This document shows, piece after piece, positions 61,555 to 64,000 of a stretch of DNA of 64,000 nt. Under the pieces are notes generated by a model. That model searched no databases. It saw only the letters and a list, made by a program, of their open reading frames with translations, and was not told the DNA's origin. The DNA lies in assembly GCF_900277125.1 (NCBI RefSeq), contig NZ_OPYN01000164.1:1-64000 (forward strand), written 5' to 3'. Origin of the DNA: Pseudomonas inefficax (GTDB lineage Bacteria; Pseudomonadota; Gammaproteobacteria; Pseudomonadales; Pseudomonadaceae). The translations under genes were made by a program, and so were the position numbers. How positions within the stretch are numbered: the first letter of the stretch is position 1; every line of letters begins with the position of its first letter.

Positions 61555-63057
61555 TTGACGAATGGAATGCCGTGGTTGGCTATTTCCGGCTTGGGCGCCG
61601 AAAGCAGCCAGCTTCATGTACAAGGATTGTATTGGTTGGCCTGTGACAGTGCAGAAGACGCCACCCTGCTATGCCGCCAAGTGGTCGGGGGGCTGCCCGA
61701 GCATGTTCGGGCAGCCCTGGTCGCCGATGCACAAGCCATCGGCGAGGTGCTGGGTGCGCTCGATGCCGCGCAGGGTCCCGGCGAACTGGCGCTGTACGAA
61801 GCCAGCATGCAAGCCGCCCGGCACCTGGTCGATGACTTGCCGCGTATCGACGCCGCCGGGCGTGTGCTGGTGCTACTGGCGCCCGCCGACGTCTGGGGTA
61901 CCGGCAACGTCGAAAGCTGGTGCAACGCGCTGCGCCCGGTCTTGTTGGCCGAGGCCGCGCTATTGCTGGTCATCAGCAGCGGCCAGAATGCCGGGCTGGT
62001 GGAGCGCCTGCGTGCGTTCAACCAAGGCGTCGATGGCCTGGCCCAGGTTTACCGCGGCAAAGGCGGGGTGCGCTACCTGCAGCATTTCTGGAGCAACCCG
62101 CTCGGCAAAACCGGTACGCGCGACGTTGAACTGACGCGGCTTGAAGCGGGTTTCGCCGCCGCCGGGGCACCGCAGGCCCCCAGCGATACCGGTGGCGACG
62201 AGCTGTTGTACCTGGCCCAGCGCCCGGTACTGGAAGGTGCCCCAGCCTTCTCCGAACACTGGCAGGTCTGCGAGAGCCTCGAGGAGCTGAGTGCCAAAGC
62301 TGGCATGGCGGTTTCCGCCACGGTCATCTTTGCCATGGACGGCGGGCAGCGCCTGGATAGCCTGGCGCGCCAGTTGCACCGCTTGCGCCAGTTGCGTGGC
62401 AGTGCCCTGAAGCTGGTGGTGCGCGAGATGGCGCCGACCCTGCGCTACCAGGATGAACAGCTGCTGCTGGCTTGCGGGGCCAGCCAGATCGTGCCGTTCG
62501 GCGCCAGCCTTTCGCGCTTCCTGACCATGGTCGAGAGCATCCAGGGTTACCTGTGGCGCCGGCGCCTGCCGAGCGATTTCGATGCCTTGCTCGCACGCCT
62601 GCGGCCGCTGGCCATCTGCGGGCTGGTGGCGCCGCGCGCGTTCGCCGAAGCCGTGCAGACCATGTGGCACGGGGTGCGCAATGGCGAAATCGCCCACCAG
62701 TTGCTGGTGTTGCGCCCGGCCCCTGGGCTGACCCCGCTGCAAGCCTGCTCGCGCACGGTGTTCCGCCGCGACGGCGACATCGCCTGCGTGGTCGGCGAGG
62801 TGCTGTTCCTGTTCCTGTTCGCCTGCCGCTCCGAAGGCGTCGAGCAAGCGCTTGACCACATCTTCCAGTTGTCGTGGAAAGAGCTGTTCATCAGCCAGGA
62901 GGTGCTTGCCGGTGTCGACAGCCTGGCCACCCCGGCCTTCCTCGACGACAACGTGCCACAGCCACCCCGGCTCGACGCGGCGGCGCAGCTGCCCGCCCAG
63001 GCGAGGCCGGCCCTGGCGCCGCGCCGGGTCGCCCTGGGCAAGCGGGGTACAGCATGA
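61555..63057 (+). CDS. bcsE: Cellulose biosynthesis c-di-GMP-binding protein BcsE
   Basis: About 500 residues from TTG 61555 (ATG 61567 is the alternative). Ends with the GIL-type domain: the c-di-GMP RxGD motif is R405-D406-G407-D408 in FRRDGDIACVVGEVLFLFLF. An N-terminal pseudo-RecA-like region (LVLLAPADVWGTG, LLLVISSGQN) fits BcsE (about 520 residues). It recruits c-di-GMP to boost cellulose synthase. ATGA overlap with bcsF. Confidence 0.9.
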   Translation: MTNGMPWLAISGLGAESSQLHVQGLYWLACDSAEDATLLCRQVVGGLPEHVRAALVADAQAIGEVLGALDAAQGPGELALYEASMQAARHLVDDLPRIDAAGRVLVLLAPADVWGTGNVESWCNALRPVLLAEAALLLVISSGQNAGLVERLRAFNQGVDGLAQVYRGKGGVRYLQHFWSNPLGKTGTRDVELTRLEAGFAAAGAPQAPSDTGGDELLYLAQRPVLEGAPAFSEHWQVCESLEELSAKAGMAVSATVIFAMDGGQRLDSLARQLHRLRQLRGSALKLVVREMAPTLRYQDEQLLLACGASQIVPFGASLSRFLTMVESIQGYLWRRRLPSDFDALLARLRPLAICGLVAPRAFAEAVQTMWHGVRNGEIAHQLLVLRPAPGLTPLQACSRTVFRRDGDIACVVGEVLFLFLFACRSEGVEQALDHIFQLSWKELFISQEVLAGVDSLATPAFLDDNVPQPPRLDAAAQLPAQARPALAPRRVALGKRGTA

Positions 63058-63239
63058 ACTTCGTGCAGCTGCTGCAAATAGTCGGCATCACGGCGCTGGT
63101 GACCTTGGCGCTGGCCCTGCTGCTGTTGCGCCTGCGCGCCACGCTGCGCGGCTGGTTGCGCCGCCGCCTTCCACCCCGTTACCTGAAACCGCTGGGCGTA
63201 CGCCACCGCGCTGCACGCCAGGAACCCCGTAATGACTAA
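63054..63239 (+). CDS. bcsF: Cellulose biosynthesis membrane protein BcsF
   Basis: 61 residues, one membrane segment (about 7-26; IVGITALVTLALALLLLRL) and a basic tail (RATLRGWLRRRLPPRYL). Position between bcsE and bcsG and size identify it. BcsF anchors BcsE at the synthase. Translationally coupled on both sides (ATGA with bcsE, 8-base overlap with bcsG). Confidence 0.88.
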   Translation: MNFVQLLQIVGITALVTLALALLLLRLRATLRGWLRRRLPPRYLKPLGVRHRAARQEPRND

Positions 63240-64000
63240 TGCATCCGCCACCCTCCCGGTACCGGCCCGCTGGCCTGGACTGGGAGGGTGGAACCTCTAT
63301 TTCCTGGCCAAGTTCATGCTGGTCGCCCTTGGCATGCTCGACTTCCAGGCGCTGCCGAACCTGTTGTTCGCCGCGTTTCTGCTGGTGCCGTTGCCAGGCA
63401 GGTGGCTGCGCGTTGCGCGGCAACTGGTGGCCGTACCGGTCGGTATCGCATTGTTCTACCAGGACACCTGGCTGCCTCCCTTCAGCCGCCTGCTGGCGCA
63501 GCCGGGGGTGTTCGATTTCTCGTGGGACTACCTGCTCGAACTGCTCGGCCGCTTCATCAACTGGAACCTGTTGGGCGCGCTGGCGCTGTTGCTGGTGGGT
63601 TACCTGTACCTGCGCCATTGGCTGCGGCTGAGTACTCTGAGCCTGCTGGGGCTGGCGTGGCTGGCGGTCGGCGGCCTGCCAGCGCTGGGGCGCGATGCGG
63701 GCCAGGCGCCTGGCGCCGCGGCTGTCACCACCGAACAGGCGCAGGCCACCGCGGTGGCCGACAATGCCACGCTCGACAGCTGGCTCGAGCGGTTCTTCGC
63801 CAGTGAGCGTGAACGGGTGACAGCATTCCCGGCCATGAAGGCCGATGAGCAGCCGTTCGACCTGCTGGTGATCAACATCTGCTCGCTGGCCTGGGATGAC
63901 CTGTCCGCCGTCGGGCTGCGTGACAACCCGTTGTTCTCGCGCCTGGACGTGATCTTCGACCAGTTCAACTCGGCCACCTCCTACAGCGGGCCGGCCGCCA
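63232..64000 (+). CDS. bcsG: Cellulose phosphoethanolamine transferase BcsG, cut by the window end
   Basis: The frame from ATG 63232 stays open to base 64000, 256 residues visible. Four membrane segments (about 20-150), then the periplasmic transferase domain with nucleophile S218 in NICSLAWDDL, where E. coli BcsG has its catalytic serine. BcsG adds phosphoethanolamine to cellulose. The C-terminal metal-site histidines lie outside the window. Confidence 0.9.
   Translation, partial: MTNASATLPVPARWPGLGGWNLYFLAKFMLVALGMLDFQALPNLLFAAFLLVPLPGRWLRVARQLVAVPVGIALFYQDTWLPPFSRLLAQPGVFDFSWDYLLELLGRFINWNLLGALALLLVGYLYLRHWLRLSTLSLLGLAWLAVGGLPALGRDAGQAPGAAAVTTEQAQATAVADNATLDSWLERFFASERERVTAFPAMKADEQPFDLLVINICSLAWDDLSAVGLRDNPLFSRLDVIFDQFNSATSYSGPAA

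Overview
The window is GC-rich chromosomal DNA from a gamma-proteobacterium of the Pseudomonas putida group. The inference rests on the gene families present and on more than a dozen copies of the P. putida-type REP palindrome (CTGTGGGAGCGG plus a hairpin) in the gaps between genes. I see no rRNA, tRNA, CRISPR array, prophage, transposase or plasmid gene. The content is core and metabolic-accessory chromosome.

Layout. 1-3.3 kb: C-terminal part of a very large secreted RTX protein. 3.5-7.5 kb: L(+)-tartrate-type dehydratase (ttdAB), a DctA-like carrier and a divergent LysR regulator. 7.5-18 kb: single housekeeping or accessory genes (cysteine hydrolase, pirin, UvrD-like helicase, two alpha/beta hydrolases, two VOC proteins, an MHS-type transporter, an unknown protein) and a 61-residue two-cysteine peptide gene that I do not recognise. 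18-23 kb: LysR regulator, glycine-zipper protein and a pqiA-pqiA-pqiB-pqiC envelope lipid-transport operon. 23-31 kb: CptA-like phosphoethanolamine transferase, a DUF2986 protein, a WERRRD-repeat secreted protein, a GNAT, 8-oxoguanine deaminase and a ketoglutarate-semialdehyde-type dehydrogenase. 31-35.6 kb: an amine catabolism unit (APC permease, LuxR regulator, class III aminotransferase, aldehyde dehydrogenase) around a striking double palindrome. 35.9-38.8 kb: a Cache-HAMP-GAF-HD-GYP protein with a large insertion inside its HD-GYP domain.

39.3-51.3 kb: a catabolic island of unknown substrate with three paralogous FAD dehydrogenases of the ketosteroid-dehydrogenase/fumarate-reductase fold, a shikimate-dehydrogenase-family enzyme, a Gfo/Idh/MocA oxidoreductase, a TIM-barrel isomerase/dehydratase-like protein, a NIPSNAP protein, an MFS carrier and two IclR regulators. 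Two different operator motifs can be read in its promoters, and each fits one of the two regulators. 51.5-59.1 kb: a tightly coupled seven-gene operon joining a polyamine/opine-type ABC importer to a three-component HcnABC/opine-oxidase-like amino acid dehydrogenase, with a divergent IclR regulator. 59.4-61.2 kb: an ABC exporter. 61.6-64 kb: the start of a cellulose operon, bcsE-bcsF-bcsG, with bcsG cut by the window end.

The best candidates for undescribed biology are the two-IclR island (possibly aromatisation of a hydroaromatic acid), the importer-dehydrogenase operon, the small Cys-pair peptide gene and the double palindrome before the LuxR gene. Functions are assigned by reading motifs and gene order only. 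No database search was run.
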